DNA from: Maricaulis sp.
GTDB taxonomy: Bacteria; Pseudomonadota; Alphaproteobacteria; Caulobacterales; Maricaulaceae
Direction: 5' to 3'
NCBI RefSeq assembly: GCF_030149235.1
Contig: NZ_JASBRW010000045.1
Location: 1 to 34,239, forward strand
Length of the DNA stretch: 34,239 nucleotides
The notes under the pieces are model-generated. The model saw nothing but the letters and a program-made list of their open reading frames with translations, was not told where the DNA came from and ran no database searches. Of the stretch, positions 7,983 to 15,697 are shown piece by piece. The first letter of the stretch is position 1. Every line of letters starts with the position of its first letter. A program made the translations under genes and the position numbers.

Positions 7983-8912
7983 CTACTCCTCACGCGCGAG
8001 TGGATGAGCGGTTTCGACCAGGCTTTTCAGCCGCTCATCCAGGACGTGGGTATAGATCTGGGTGGTCGAGACATCGGCATGCCCGAGCAGGAGCTGGACA
8101 CTGCGCAGATCGGCGCCGCGGGCCAGAAGATGCGTGGCAAAGGCATGACGCAGCACATGCGGCGAGACCTTGGCCGGATCAAGCCCGGCGGCCAGGGTCA
8201 ACTCGCGCAGGATCTGGGCGAAACGCTCGCGGGTGAGATGGCCCTGCTTGGCAGTGCGAGAGGGGAAAAGGAACGCCTTCGTCTTGCCGGCCTTGATGGT
8301 GTCAGCCGGCAGGTGAGCGGCGCGAACACTCTCATAGGCGGCCACGGCATCCAGCGCCGCCTCGGTCAGAGGCACGACACGCTCGCGCCCGCCCTTGCCC
8401 GTGACGAAGATGCAGCGATCGGCGCGGGCAAAGGCCTTGAGCGGCAGGCTGACCAATTCGGATACCCTCAGCCCGCCGGCATAGAGCAGTTCCATCAGCG
8501 CACGGGTGCGCAAACCCGTCGCCCCCTCCATCGCCTGCGCCGCCGCAAACAGCGCATCGACATCGGCTTCGGACAGGACTTTGGGCAGGGACCGGCCGGC
8601 CTTGGGGCCGCGCAGGGGCACGGCGGGGTCTTCAGCGCACAGGCCTTCAGACAGCAGAAAGCGATAAAAACGTTTCATCGCCGACAGGCGCCTCGCGGCG
8701 GTCGCGGCGGACAGGCCATCGGCCCGCAATCCATCGAGCACGCCTTCCAGGTCGGCCGTGCCGGCCTGACGCAGCTCGACACCCGCCCCGGAAAGGCGAG
8801 CTGCAACATCGTCGAGATCCCGGCGATAGGCGTCGAGCGTGTTGGCGGCCGCACCACGCTCAGCCGCCATCATGTCGAGAAAGAGGGCGATATCCGACCG
8901 GGCCTGGCTCAC
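7983..8912 (-). CDS. xerD: Site-specific tyrosine recombinase XerD
   Basis: XerD with XerC resolves chromosome dimers at dif. The 309-residue protein has an N-terminal SAM-like core-binding domain (about 1-95) and a catalytic domain with the full set of residues: R149 (GGLRVSEL), K173 (GKGGRER), H252 and R255 (HVLRHAF), H278 (LGHADVS) and nucleophile Y287 (TQIYTHV). The start is a GTG at 8912 that overlaps the TGA of the upstream gene as GTGA, so translation is coupled. There is no phage or integron context, and the neighbouring accA and aroK genes match the usual chromosomal xerD setting. A XerC-like paralogue cannot be fully excluded, but the synteny favours XerD. Confidence 0.93.
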   Translation of the reverse strand: MSQARSDIALFLDMMAAERGAAANTLDAYRRDLDDVAARLSGAGVELRQAGTADLEGVLDGLRADGLSAATAARRLSAMKRFYRFLLSEGLCAEDPAVPLRGPKAGRSLPKVLSEADVDALFAAAQAMEGATGLRTRALMELLYAGGLRVSELVSLPLKAFARADRCIFVTGKGGRERVVPLTEAALDAVAAYESVRAAHLPADTIKAGKTKAFLFPSRTAKQGHLTRERFAQILRELTLAAGLDPAKVSPHVLRHAFATHLLARGADLRSVQLLLGHADVSTTQIYTHVLDERLKSLVETAHPLAREE

Positions 8913-10597
8913 CCGGCGGCACGCGCCACCAGTCGCTCAAGCAGCAGCTCGAGCATGGCCGCCCGAAGCCCCAGCGCATCCAGCGCCACGGTCGTGCGCA
9001 CCAGCGTTTCCGCTGACGGGCCATCCTCACCGGCATTGAGCGCGGCCGCGGCCAGGAGCGCGGTTTCGGCTACTGCGCCGTCCTGCATGGCGGCTTCCAT
9101 CGCCATCAGCTCGATCGGGACACCGGCCGTTTCACGCTGCAGCAGAAGCGGGCGTACGCCCGGCAGGGCCGGGGCGCCGAGCCGTTCGAGAGCCAGAATA
9201 TCACCCAGCGCCTCAACGCCCTGGCCTTCCAGATAGGCCGCCAGCAGCGCTTCCATGGCCGGGCTGTCGACCGTATCGGCCGCAAGCGCCAGGGCCATAT
9301 CTAGGATCACCAGCTGGGCGGCCGGCAGCGGTTGCCACGCAGCGTCCTCGACCACCGGTTCGGCAGCCGCCGGCGCGGCCGTCGTCTCTGCACCCGGCTT
9401 GTCTTCCAGGCCGGCGCTCATGAAATCACTCGCCGCCAGAGCAGGCATGGAGGCTTCCGGACGGGCCGGACCGCTCAACACGGCATCACGCCAGCGTCGG
9501 GCAATCCGCAGATCGCCATTGAGAATGGCCGCGAGGGCAAAACGATAGCCGTCGGCCAGCGTATCCTCGGTCATCGGCAAGGTCGCGACCTCGCCACCGA
9601 AACGGCGCATGGCACCGGGCAGGTCGTCCGCTTCCGCGGCATCATCAAGCAAGGCGGTCAGGGCGGCGGCGGCCAGAAGCCGGTCCTCACCCTGGGCCAG
9701 GACACTAATGAGCACATCGTGACGGCTCTGGCCGCTGAGCGTCTCGGCCCGGGCCAGATCGGCCGCCGGGGCCGCGGAATAGGAAAAATCACCGGCGCCG
9801 CGTTGCTCATGTATCTGCACCAGCCAATGCGGTGCGGCCTCGCCCGGTCGTACCCATTCGCCATCCGCCGTGCTGGGCGCAGCCAGAGCCAGGGCATAAT
9901 TGAGCCCGTTCACCGGGGTCGGGAAATCGCCTTCAATCGTTTGCTCCAGCGTGATCGCATAGAGCAAGCGGTCAAACTCGGCATCGGGCTCTCGCGCCGC
10001 GGCGAGTTCCGCGCTGAGCTCTCCCGCGGCGGCCTGATCGTTGAACACGCTGCACACCGCCCGGGCTCGGAGCCAATAGGGCTGATCACGGCCTTCCAGG
10101 AGACCGTTCGCAGTGTCACAGGCACGCTGGGTTTCGCCCAGGGCAAAGCCAAGCTCGGCATGCATGCGGGCCAACCCGGCCTTGCGGTCGAGGCCTGGTG
10201 TCCGCTCCAGCAAATCAAAGGCGTCATGCGCCCCCCCAGCGGCCAAAAGGCGATCGGCGCGGCTCATGGCCAGCGCCTCGTCACCGCGGCCACCGTCCGG
10301 CGGATAACCGCCGGCAACCAGAACCAGGCGGGCGATCTCGCGGGTCGCCAATGAGGTGTAGCCACCACTCGCCCCATCGGGCAGACGGTCAAGCGCGGCC
10401 CGCGCCATGGCCGCGTCGCTGCCATCCCAGAGCGTGCGGGAAAACAGGCTGCCCTGAAGCCCGACCTCGAGCGGATCGAGGGCCTCCAGGCTCTGAACCT
10501 CGACACCGGCATCGGCCGGGGCCGGCGGCGCCAGGTCACTTTGCGCATGCGCGGCCGTGCCGGCGAGCAGCGCGGTCAGGCTAGCGCGGAAAATCAT
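8909..10597 (-). CDS. Secreted 562-aa alpha-helical repeat protein of unknown function
   Basis: The ATG at 10597 gives a signal peptide (MIFRASLTALLAGTAAHAQ, cut after AHA). The mature protein is very rich in Ala, Leu and Glu, with many short helical segments (for example LARMHAELGFALGETQRACDTAN and ARAVCSVFNDQAAAGELSAELAAA), as in TPR or Sel1-like solenoids; no exact TPR consensus is evident by eye. A Pro/Ala-rich spacer lies near residue 400. I do not recognise a named family. The start lies inside the end of the small membrane-peptide gene (17-nt overlap), and the stop overlaps the xerD start by 4 nt, so the three genes are probably read as one unit. An envelope role is likely; a role in chromosome segregation would be speculation. 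Confidence 0.8.
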   Translation of the reverse strand: MIFRASLTALLAGTAAHAQSDLAPPAPADAGVEVQSLEALDPLEVGLQGSLFSRTLWDGSDAAMARAALDRLPDGASGGYTSLATREIARLVLVAGGYPPDGGRGDEALAMSRADRLLAAGGAHDAFDLLERTPGLDRKAGLARMHAELGFALGETQRACDTANGLLEGRDQPYWLRARAVCSVFNDQAAAGELSAELAAAREPDAEFDRLLYAITLEQTIEGDFPTPVNGLNYALALAAPSTADGEWVRPGEAAPHWLVQIHEQRGAGDFSYSAAPAADLARAETLSGQSRHDVLISVLAQGEDRLLAAAALTALLDDAAEADDLPGAMRRFGGEVATLPMTEDTLADGYRFALAAILNGDLRIARRWRDAVLSGPARPEASMPALAASDFMSAGLEDKPGAETTAAPAAAEPVVEDAAWQPLPAAQLVILDMALALAADTVDSPAMEALLAAYLEGQGVEALGDILALERLGAPALPGVRPLLLQRETAGVPIELMAMEAAMQDGAVAETALLAAAALNAGEDGPSAETLVRTTVALDALGLRAAMLELLLERLVARAAG

Positions 10598-10721
10598 CTT
10601 CGAGCTCAACACGCACTTCCTCCCGGGTCGGCTCCATGCCATTGGCCATCATGACCAGGGCTCCGAACCCGGCTAGGCCGAGCAACGCCACCACGACGAA
10701 ACCGATCAGAAATCCCCGCAT
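10581..10721 (-). CDS. 46-aa single-pass membrane peptide
   Basis: This short gene starts at the ATG at 10721, with GAAGGG upstream, and ends with TAG at 10581-10583. The product begins MRGFLIGFVVVALLGLAGFG, which forms one membrane helix to about residue 25, followed by MANGMEPTREEVRVELEDDF and a final Pro-Arg. This gives a hydrophobic N-terminus with a short charged tail, typical of a real small membrane protein. The downstream gene's ATG lies 17 nt before the stop, in another frame, which suggests translational coupling. I recall similar short peptides beside the xerD/aroK region in related genera but cannot verify this. Function unknown. Confidence 0.7.
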   Translation of the reverse strand: MRGFLIGFVVVALLGLAGFGALVMMANGMEPTREEVRVELEDDFPR

Positions 10722-10838
10722 CAACACACCCTTCAAGCTACTTCCATGCCCTGGCTTCACGCCCCGCCCACCCGCAACGGGTCCGGCGCCTCATGGCCAG
10801 CGACTGCAAACTCTGTTCCGGCCGAAGCCTAACCCTGA

Positions 10839-10866
10839 TTGCGGCAATTTCCAGACGCTTTATACC
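10839..10866 (+). promoter_or_regulatory. aroK promoter giving a leaderless transcript
   Basis: TTGCGG (10839-10844), a 16-bp spacer and TATACC (10861-10866) form a plausible sigma-70 promoter. The -10 box ends 6 bases before the aroK ATG at 10873, so transcription should begin at or next to the start codon. No Shine-Dalgarno precedes this ATG, which agrees with a leaderless mRNA. Confidence 0.5.
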
Positions 10867-10872
10867 AAGATT

Positions 10873-11403
10873 ATGACTCGCGCTGTGGTGCTGGATAAAA
10901 CAATTGCCCTTTTGGGGCTTATGGGAGTGGGAAAAACCACGGTCGGCCGCCGGCTTGCGGCTGTGCTGGCCGTCCCCTTCAAGGATGCCGATGAGGAGAT
11001 CGAGCGGGCCGCCGGCCGCTCGGTGAGCGAGATTTTCGACGATTTCGGTGAAGCCGCGTTTCGTGAAGGCGAGCGCAAGGTGATCGCCCGCCTGCTCGAC
11101 GGCCCGCCCATCGTGCTGGCTCTGGGTGGCGGCGCCTTCATGGATCCGACGACGCGTTCGCTGATCAAGGACAAGGCGCAATCGGTCTGGCTGCAGGCCG
11201 ATATCAAAACCTTGGTCAACCGCGTCTCACGCCGTGACACCCGCCCGCTCCTGCGCGATTCCGATCCGGCCGAGGTTCTTGCAACCCTGCTGGAAAAACG
11301 GGCCTCGGCCTATGCGGAAGCCGATCTGCATGTCAATGCGGCCGCCGGCTCGCACGAGACAACGTTGAACCATATCCTCGATGCCCTGGAAGGCGGTCGC
11401 TAG
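10873..11403 (+). CDS. aroK: Shikimate kinase
   Basis: AroK phosphorylates shikimate with ATP at the 3-hydroxyl, the fifth step of the shikimate pathway. The 176-residue product shows the P-loop GLMGVGKT at residues 15-22, the shikimate-binding DADEEIE at 38-44, FREGE at 63-67, the glycine-rich LGGGAFM at 84-90, and the lid/adenine region RRDTRPLL. I chose the ATG at 10873 (MTRAVVLDKTIALLGLMG). The open frame extends upstream, but that part overlaps the region in front of the 46-aa peptide gene and has no kinase similarity. The aroB start follows 3 bases after the stop, so aroK and aroB form an operon, as in most bacteria. Confidence 0.95.
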   Translation: MTRAVVLDKTIALLGLMGVGKTTVGRRLAAVLAVPFKDADEEIERAAGRSVSEIFDDFGEAAFREGERKVIARLLDGPPIVLALGGGAFMDPTTRSLIKDKAQSVWLQADIKTLVNRVSRRDTRPLLRDSDPAEVLATLLEKRASAYAEADLHVNAAAGSHETTLNHILDALEGGR

Positions 11404-11406
11404 GCA

Positions 11407-12504
11407 ATGACGCAAACCGTAACCATTGATCTGGGCGCACGCAGCTATGACGTCGTCATCGGCGCCGACGCGCAGGAAGCCGCGCTCGATACGCTCGCCG
11501 CCCTGCTGCCGCGCAAGCGGGCCTTCGTGGTCACCGATGAAACTGTGGCACCGCTGCACCTGGCCAGTCTCGCGGCCCGGCTGGAAAGCCGTGGCATCGC
11601 CATCGAGCCGATGATCGTGCCGGCGGGTGAGCGCGCCAAGACGCTCGATGTGGTGATGGGCATGGTCGACCGCCTGCTTGAGGCGAAGATCGAGCGCTCT
11701 GAACCCGTTATCGCCCTGGGTGGCGGTGTGGTTGGCGACATGGCCGGCTTTGCTGCGGCAATCACCAAGCGCGGCACCAAATTCGTCCAGATCCCGACCA
11801 CGCTTCTGGCCCAGGTCGACAGTTCCGTCGGCGGCAAGACCGGGATCAATACCCGCCAGGGCAAGAACCTCGTCGGCGCCTTCCACCAGCCCGACCTCGT
11901 CATTGCCGACACCGCCTATCTGGCGACCCTGCCCGAGCGCGAAGTGCGCGCCGGCTATGCGGAAATCGTAAAGGCGGCGCTGATCGGCGATGCGGCGATG
12001 TTCGACCGGCTAGAGGCTCGCGGCGCATCCGCCCTCGATCCAGACAATCTCACCGCTTCGATCGCAGATGCGGTGCGCTTCAAGGCCGCCATCGTTGCTG
12101 AAGACGAGCGTGAAGCCGGCCGCCGTGCCCTGCTCAATCTCGGCCACACCTTTGGCCACGCCTTCGAAGCCGACGCCCCGCCCGGCGTCTTGCGCCATGG
12201 CGAAGCGGTGGCCGCCGGGATTGGCCTCGCCTTCGATTACTCTGCCCGGCTGGGCCATTGCAGCGCGGACGAGGCCCGGCGCGTGCGCGAGCATCTCCGC
12301 CTCACCGGCCTGCCGGACGGGCCGAAAACCCTGGCACATACCGAGTGGGATGCCGCTTCGCTGGTCGAGCGCATGCGCGGCGACAAGAAAAATTCCGGCG
12401 GCAAGATCACACTGATCCTCGCGCGCGGCATCGGAAACGCCTACATTGAGACGGCGACGCAGGAAGACGATCTGCGCGAGTTTATGGAGACTTCGCTCAA
12501 ATGA
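11407..12504 (+). CDS. aroB: 3-dehydroquinate synthase
   Basis: AroB converts DAHP to 3-dehydroquinate, step two of the shikimate pathway, using NAD+ and a metal ion. The 365-residue product carries the NAD-binding GGGVVGDMAGF near residues 104-114, PTTLLAQVDSSVGGKTGIN around 137-155, and the three metal ligands E186 (YAEIVK), H247 (LGHTFGHAFEA) and H264 (RHGEAVAAG). R/K substrate residues appear in MRGDKKNSGGKI near the C-terminus. It lies 3 nt after aroK and overlaps the next gene by 4 nt (ATGA). Confidence 0.97.
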   Translation: MTQTVTIDLGARSYDVVIGADAQEAALDTLAALLPRKRAFVVTDETVAPLHLASLAARLESRGIAIEPMIVPAGERAKTLDVVMGMVDRLLEAKIERSEPVIALGGGVVGDMAGFAAAITKRGTKFVQIPTTLLAQVDSSVGGKTGINTRQGKNLVGAFHQPDLVIADTAYLATLPEREVRAGYAEIVKAALIGDAAMFDRLEARGASALDPDNLTASIADAVRFKAAIVAEDEREAGRRALLNLGHTFGHAFEADAPPGVLRHGEAVAAGIGLAFDYSARLGHCSADEARRVREHLRLTGLPDGPKTLAHTEWDAASLVERMRGDKKNSGGKITLILARGIGNAYIETATQEDDLREFMETSLK

Positions 12505-13775
12505 GCTTCGATTGGAGCCTGATCGGCCCCGCCCTCATGATCCTTGGCCTGTTGTGCCTGTCAGCCTTCTTCTCCGGTTCGGAGACCTCGCTGACCGCAA
12601 CCTCCAAAGCCCGCATGCTACAGCTGGAACGCGACGAGCGGACGAAACACGCCGCCGGCCGGGTCAGCCGTCTGATCTCCAACGGGGAAAGCCTGCTGGG
12701 CGCGATCCTGCTCGGCAATAACCTGGTCAATATCGCCGCCTCGATGATCGTCGGACAATTGTTCGAACGCATGTTCGGCGGCAATGCCATCCTGTGGGCG
12801 ACGCTGGTCATGACCTTCCTGGTCCTGGTCTTTGCCGAGGTCCTGCCCAAGACCTATGCCCTGTCCAATCCGGACCGTTTCGCCCTCGCCGTGTCGCGGC
12901 CGATCTCCATCATCGTGCGCTTTTTCGGCCCGATCGTCGCCGGGGTGCAATTCATCGTCCGCGGTGTGGTGCGCCTGTTCGGTCTCAAGGTGGAAGGCCC
13001 GGTCCTGTCCGCCCATGACGAGCTGCGGGGCGCCATCGCCCTGCACCATGAGGAAGGCGGGGTGGTCAAGGATGACCGAGACATGCTCGGCGGCGTGCTC
13101 GACCTGCGCGACCTGACCGTCGACGACATCATGGTGCACCGCAAATCCATCATCCTGCTCGACGCCAACAAGCCGGCCGCCGAGATTGTCTCCGACGCGC
13201 TGCACTCGCCGCATACCCGGCTGCCGCTCTACAAGGACGATACCGAGAATATTGTCGGCATTCTACACGTGCGTGACCTCGCCCGGGCGCTGCACGACGC
13301 CGATGGCGACGCCTCCAAGGTGGATATCGAAGCCCTGCGCCGCGATGCCTGGTTTGTGCCGGAAACCACCGAAGTGCTAGACCAGCTCAACGCCTTCCGC
13401 GAGAAGCGCGAACACTTTGCCCTCGTTGTCGACGAGTATGGTGCCCTGATGGGGCTGGTAACGCTCGAGGACATCCTCGAAGAGATCGTCGGGGCCATCG
13501 AGGACGAACATGATGTCACTGTTGAGGGCATCCAGCAGGAAGCCGATGGCATCTGGATTGTCGACGGCGCGCTGCCGATCCGCGATCTCAACCGCGCGCT
13601 CGACTGGGACCTGCCGGATGAAGAGGCCGTGACCGTGGCCGGCCTGGTCATCCACGAAGCCCAGACCATTCCTGAACAAGGGCAGGTTTTCCGCTTCCAT
13701 GGCGTGCGCTTTGAAGTAGTTGACCGCCTCCGCAACCAGATTATCAGCCTGCGGGTCAGCCCGAGCCCTGATTGA
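12501..13775 (+). CDS. CNNM/CorC-type membrane protein (DUF21, CBS pair, CorC_HlyC)
   Basis: This 424-residue inner-membrane protein has the usual order of the HlyC/CorC/CNNM family: a DUF21 membrane domain (about residues 5-190, with SAFFSGSETSLTA and LLGNNLVNIAAS), a CBS-domain pair (about 205-330, with VDDIMVHRKSI, LPLYKDDTENIVGILHVRDL and VVDEYGALMGLVTLEDILEEIVG), and a CorC_HlyC domain that may bind an anion or FAD (about 345-422, with GALPIRDLNRALDWDLPDEEAVTVAGLV). The family is linked to Mg2+/Co2+ efflux and magnesium homeostasis; the old name haemolysin is misleading. The start overlaps the aroB stop as ATGA. The stop lies only 4 nt from the stop of the convergent lipoprotein gene. 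Confidence 0.92.
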   Translation: MSFDWSLIGPALMILGLLCLSAFFSGSETSLTATSKARMLQLERDERTKHAAGRVSRLISNGESLLGAILLGNNLVNIAASMIVGQLFERMFGGNAILWATLVMTFLVLVFAEVLPKTYALSNPDRFALAVSRPISIIVRFFGPIVAGVQFIVRGVVRLFGLKVEGPVLSAHDELRGAIALHHEEGGVVKDDRDMLGGVLDLRDLTVDDIMVHRKSIILLDANKPAAEIVSDALHSPHTRLPLYKDDTENIVGILHVRDLARALHDADGDASKVDIEALRRDAWFVPETTEVLDQLNAFREKREHFALVVDEYGALMGLVTLEDILEEIVGAIEDEHDVTVEGIQQEADGIWIVDGALPIRDLNRALDWDLPDEEAVTVAGLVIHEAQTIPEQGQVFRFHGVRFEVVDRLRNQIISLRVSPSPD

Positions 13776-13779
13776 TCGC

Positions 13780-14529
13780 CTATTCGGCGACCCCGTCCTC
13801 GACCTCGTCGCGTGCCAGCGCCGTGCAGACACCGCGCTCTGTCTCGCCGCGCACGCCACCCGCGGCGTCGCGGCCGTCTACGATGAGATCACCGAAACTG
13901 TCGGCAAAGGCCGAAGCGAGATCTTCGCCGTCCGAGGTGACACCGAAATCGCCGCGCAGAAGGGTGAAAGCCCCCCCGCCGGAAGCAAGGTGGTTCTGGG
14001 CATTCCACTGCATGGCCGCGATCTGCTCTCCCTCCAGGTCCAACAGCTCACCCTCCACCGCCAGGGCGCCGACGCCCACCGGAATGCGAGGATTGAGCGG
14101 GCCCGGCACAAAGACACCGATCACGCTTGAGGCCCCGGCCGCGGCCGCATTGGTCGGGCGGAAACCGGTAATCGTCATGTCGAGGCGGTGGGTTGCCGCG
14201 GATGGGTCACTGGTCACGGTGACGCCACCTCGGGCCAGACGCCGGCACATCGTGCCGGTGAGGCGGTCGACGACTCGAGCAAAACGTTCCTCATCCAGCC
14301 CACTGCCATCAACCACGCCATCGGCGACTGCGGCACGGTCCATATAGACCGCGCGAATAGCGCCCAACCCCTCTTCATTACCAAACTCGCGCACCGGCAT
14401 CAGGCGGCGCTCGGCATCCTGCAGCTGGTCATAGCGGCTGAGCGTTTCCTGGCCGGCCAGATTGGCAGCGCAGGCAGAGACGCCGACAACAAGACAGGTG
14501 GTCAGGGCAAGACGGGCAAGGCGACGCAT
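13780..14529 (-). CDS. Outer-membrane lipoprotein, probable DUF3313 family
   Basis: The 249-residue product begins MRRLARLALTTCLVVGVSAC, with a lipobox ending at Cys20 and Ala-Ala after it. The mature part resembles DUF3313 lipoproteins in layout: LSRYDQL after the lipobox, a central THRLDMTITGFRPTN strand segment, a glycine/alanine stretch, VGVGALAVEGELLDLEGEQIAAM, and a C-terminal DLASAFADSFGDLI helix. The function of the family is unknown. GGAGAG is placed well before the ATG at 14529. The gene converges on the CNNM gene with a 4-nt gap. Family assignment is from pattern memory and is moderate. Confidence 0.72.
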   Translation of the reverse strand: MRRLARLALTTCLVVGVSACAANLAGQETLSRYDQLQDAERRLMPVREFGNEEGLGAIRAVYMDRAAVADGVVDGSGLDEERFARVVDRLTGTMCRRLARGGVTVTSDPSAATHRLDMTITGFRPTNAAAAGASSVIGVFVPGPLNPRIPVGVGALAVEGELLDLEGEQIAAMQWNAQNHLASGGGAFTLLRGDFGVTSDGEDLASAFADSFGDLIVDGRDAAGGVRGETERGVCTALARDEVEDGVAE

Positions 14530-14603
14530 GAAACTCTCCGCTCAGATCTGTGTTGCCGCGAAAGCTAGGGCGCCGGCGCGGCTGTTCAATCAGGGATAGC
14601 CGG

Positions 14604-14867
14604 TCAGGGCGTATCCAGCTTCAGCGCCAGGGCGTGGACCGGACCGGCCAGCTCATCGGCCAGCACCTCATTGACCAGACGGTGGCGCGCCACCCGGTTC
14701 AACCCGTCAAAACGCGCCGAGGTCAGGGTCACGGTGAAATGGCTCTCCCCGCCTTCCGGCGCCCCGGCATGACCGGAGTGGAGATGACTGTCATCACTGA
14801 TCTCCAGCAAAGCCGGTGCAAACGCCTCGCGCAATTTCGCCTCGATACGGGATTTCACCGCTGCCAT
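14604..14867 (-). CDS. BolA family protein
   Basis: This is an 87-residue BolA-like protein: KSRIEAKLREAFAP at the start, EISDDSHLHSGHAGA with the conserved His pair, SHFTVTLTSARFDGLNRVARHRLVNEVLADEL with the class-II KH-like fold signature, and HALALKLDTP at the end. BolA proteins bind iron-sulfur clusters with monothiol glutaredoxins and can affect envelope and stress gene expression. A clear AAGGAG precedes the ATG at 14867. It is divergent from the J-domain gene. The bolA-dnaJ-cobS neighbourhood is common in alphaproteobacteria. Confidence 0.93.
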   Translation of the reverse strand: MAAVKSRIEAKLREAFAPALLEISDDSHLHSGHAGAPEGGESHFTVTLTSARFDGLNRVARHRLVNEVLADELAGPVHALALKLDTP

Positions 14868-14895
14868 AATTTCACTCCTTTTCGCACCGGCTTCA

Positions 14896-14924
14896 TTGCC
14901 GCTTTACATACCCGCGCCCATACT
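14896..14924 (+). promoter_or_regulatory. Promoter of the J-domain gene, possibly leaderless
   Basis: TTGCCG (14896-14901), a 17-bp spacer and CATACT (14919-14924) resemble a sigma-70 promoter. The -10 box ends 8 bases before the ATG at 14933, and no Shine-Dalgarno is present, so a leaderless transcript is likely. Confidence 0.42.
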
Positions 14925-14932
14925 TGGGCATT

Positions 14933-15547
14933 ATGGCCGATGCCTTCCACTATAAACCGCGTTTTCGCGACATCCGGATCAAGCCGCCCAAGGACGAGCC
15001 GGCTCCGGAGGAGCGCGTGTGCGAATGGCCCGGCTGTTCCAAGCATGGCAATAGCCGTGCCCCGAAAGGCCGCGACCAGCTCGATGATTTCTACTGGTTC
15101 TGCCAATCACATGCGGGCGAATACAACAAGTCCTGGAACTTCTTTGAAGGCATGAGCGAAAGCGCCGCGCAGTCCTACCGGGAAAGCGCCGCCTATGGGC
15201 ATCGTCCGACCTGGGGCTGGCGCAATACGCACGGACCATCGGCGAAGGCCGCACGAGCCGCAAAGGATTTCGGCGAGGGCTTCGAGGACACCTACAACCT
15301 GTTCGGCGACAAGCGGCAGTCCACACCGGAAGCGCCGCGGGAAAAGAGCCTGGGACGCTTGCAGACCAAGGCGCTGGAAACGATGAGCCTCGACCCGGAT
15401 GTCGATCCCTCTACAGTGCGCAAGCGCTATGCCGAACTGGTCAAGCAATTCCACCCCGATGCCAATGGCGGTGACCGCTCCTCGGAAGAACAGCTCGGCC
15501 GCGTTATCGCCGCCTATCAGATCCTGAAGAATGCCGGGATGGCCTAG
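14933..15547 (+). CDS. J-domain protein with N-terminal zinc-binding-like motif
   Basis: The 204-residue protein ends with a J domain (about 140-204: SLDPDVDPSTVRKRYAELV, KQFHPDANGG with the HPD motif, then EEQLGRVIAAYQILK), which stimulates DnaK ATPase. The N-terminal half has a Cys/His set, CEWPGCSKHG and later FCQSH, that could bind zinc. A tryptophan/tyrosine-rich middle (YWFCQSHAGEYNKSWNFFEGM) follows. This architecture, with the J domain at the C-terminus, is found beside cobS in many alphaproteobacteria. I chose the ATG at 14933; a TTG three codons upstream is less likely. Client proteins are unknown. Confidence 0.88.
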   Translation: MADAFHYKPRFRDIRIKPPKDEPAPEERVCEWPGCSKHGNSRAPKGRDQLDDFYWFCQSHAGEYNKSWNFFEGMSESAAQSYRESAAYGHRPTWGWRNTHGPSAKAARAAKDFGEGFEDTYNLFGDKRQSTPEAPREKSLGRLQTKALETMSLDPDVDPSTVRKRYAELVKQFHPDANGGDRSSEEQLGRVIAAYQILKNAGMA

Positions 15548-15654
15548 CGACGCTGGGCCACGCCCCTCCCCTGCGACAACACACCCGGTCACTGCATGCG
15601 GGTCATGGTCTTCCCCCGCTCGCGCGCCATGTTATAGATCGAAAAACATATTCG

Positions 15655-15673
15655 GCGCCCGGCCCACGGGCGC
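15655..15673 (+). other. GC hairpin in the cobS leader
   Basis: GCGCCCG (15655-15661) and CGGGCGC (15667-15673) form a 7-bp GC stem with a 5-nt loop, ending 24 bases before the cobS ATG. No U-tract follows. It could be a leader structure or the end of the J-domain transcript. The 150-bp gap holds no cobalamin-riboswitch features that I could recognise. Confidence 0.35.
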
Positions 15674-15697
15674 GCCTCCTCAGAAGACCGGTTTCCC

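Noticed and set aside
7983-8912. Tyrosine recombinase as a sign of a phage or integron
   Set aside because: The neighbours are housekeeping genes and no attachment-site repeats were seen; XerD fits fully.
15548-15697. Cobalamin riboswitch upstream of cobS
   Set aside because: The 150-bp gap shows no B12-box-like sequence or multi-stem layout that I can recognise.
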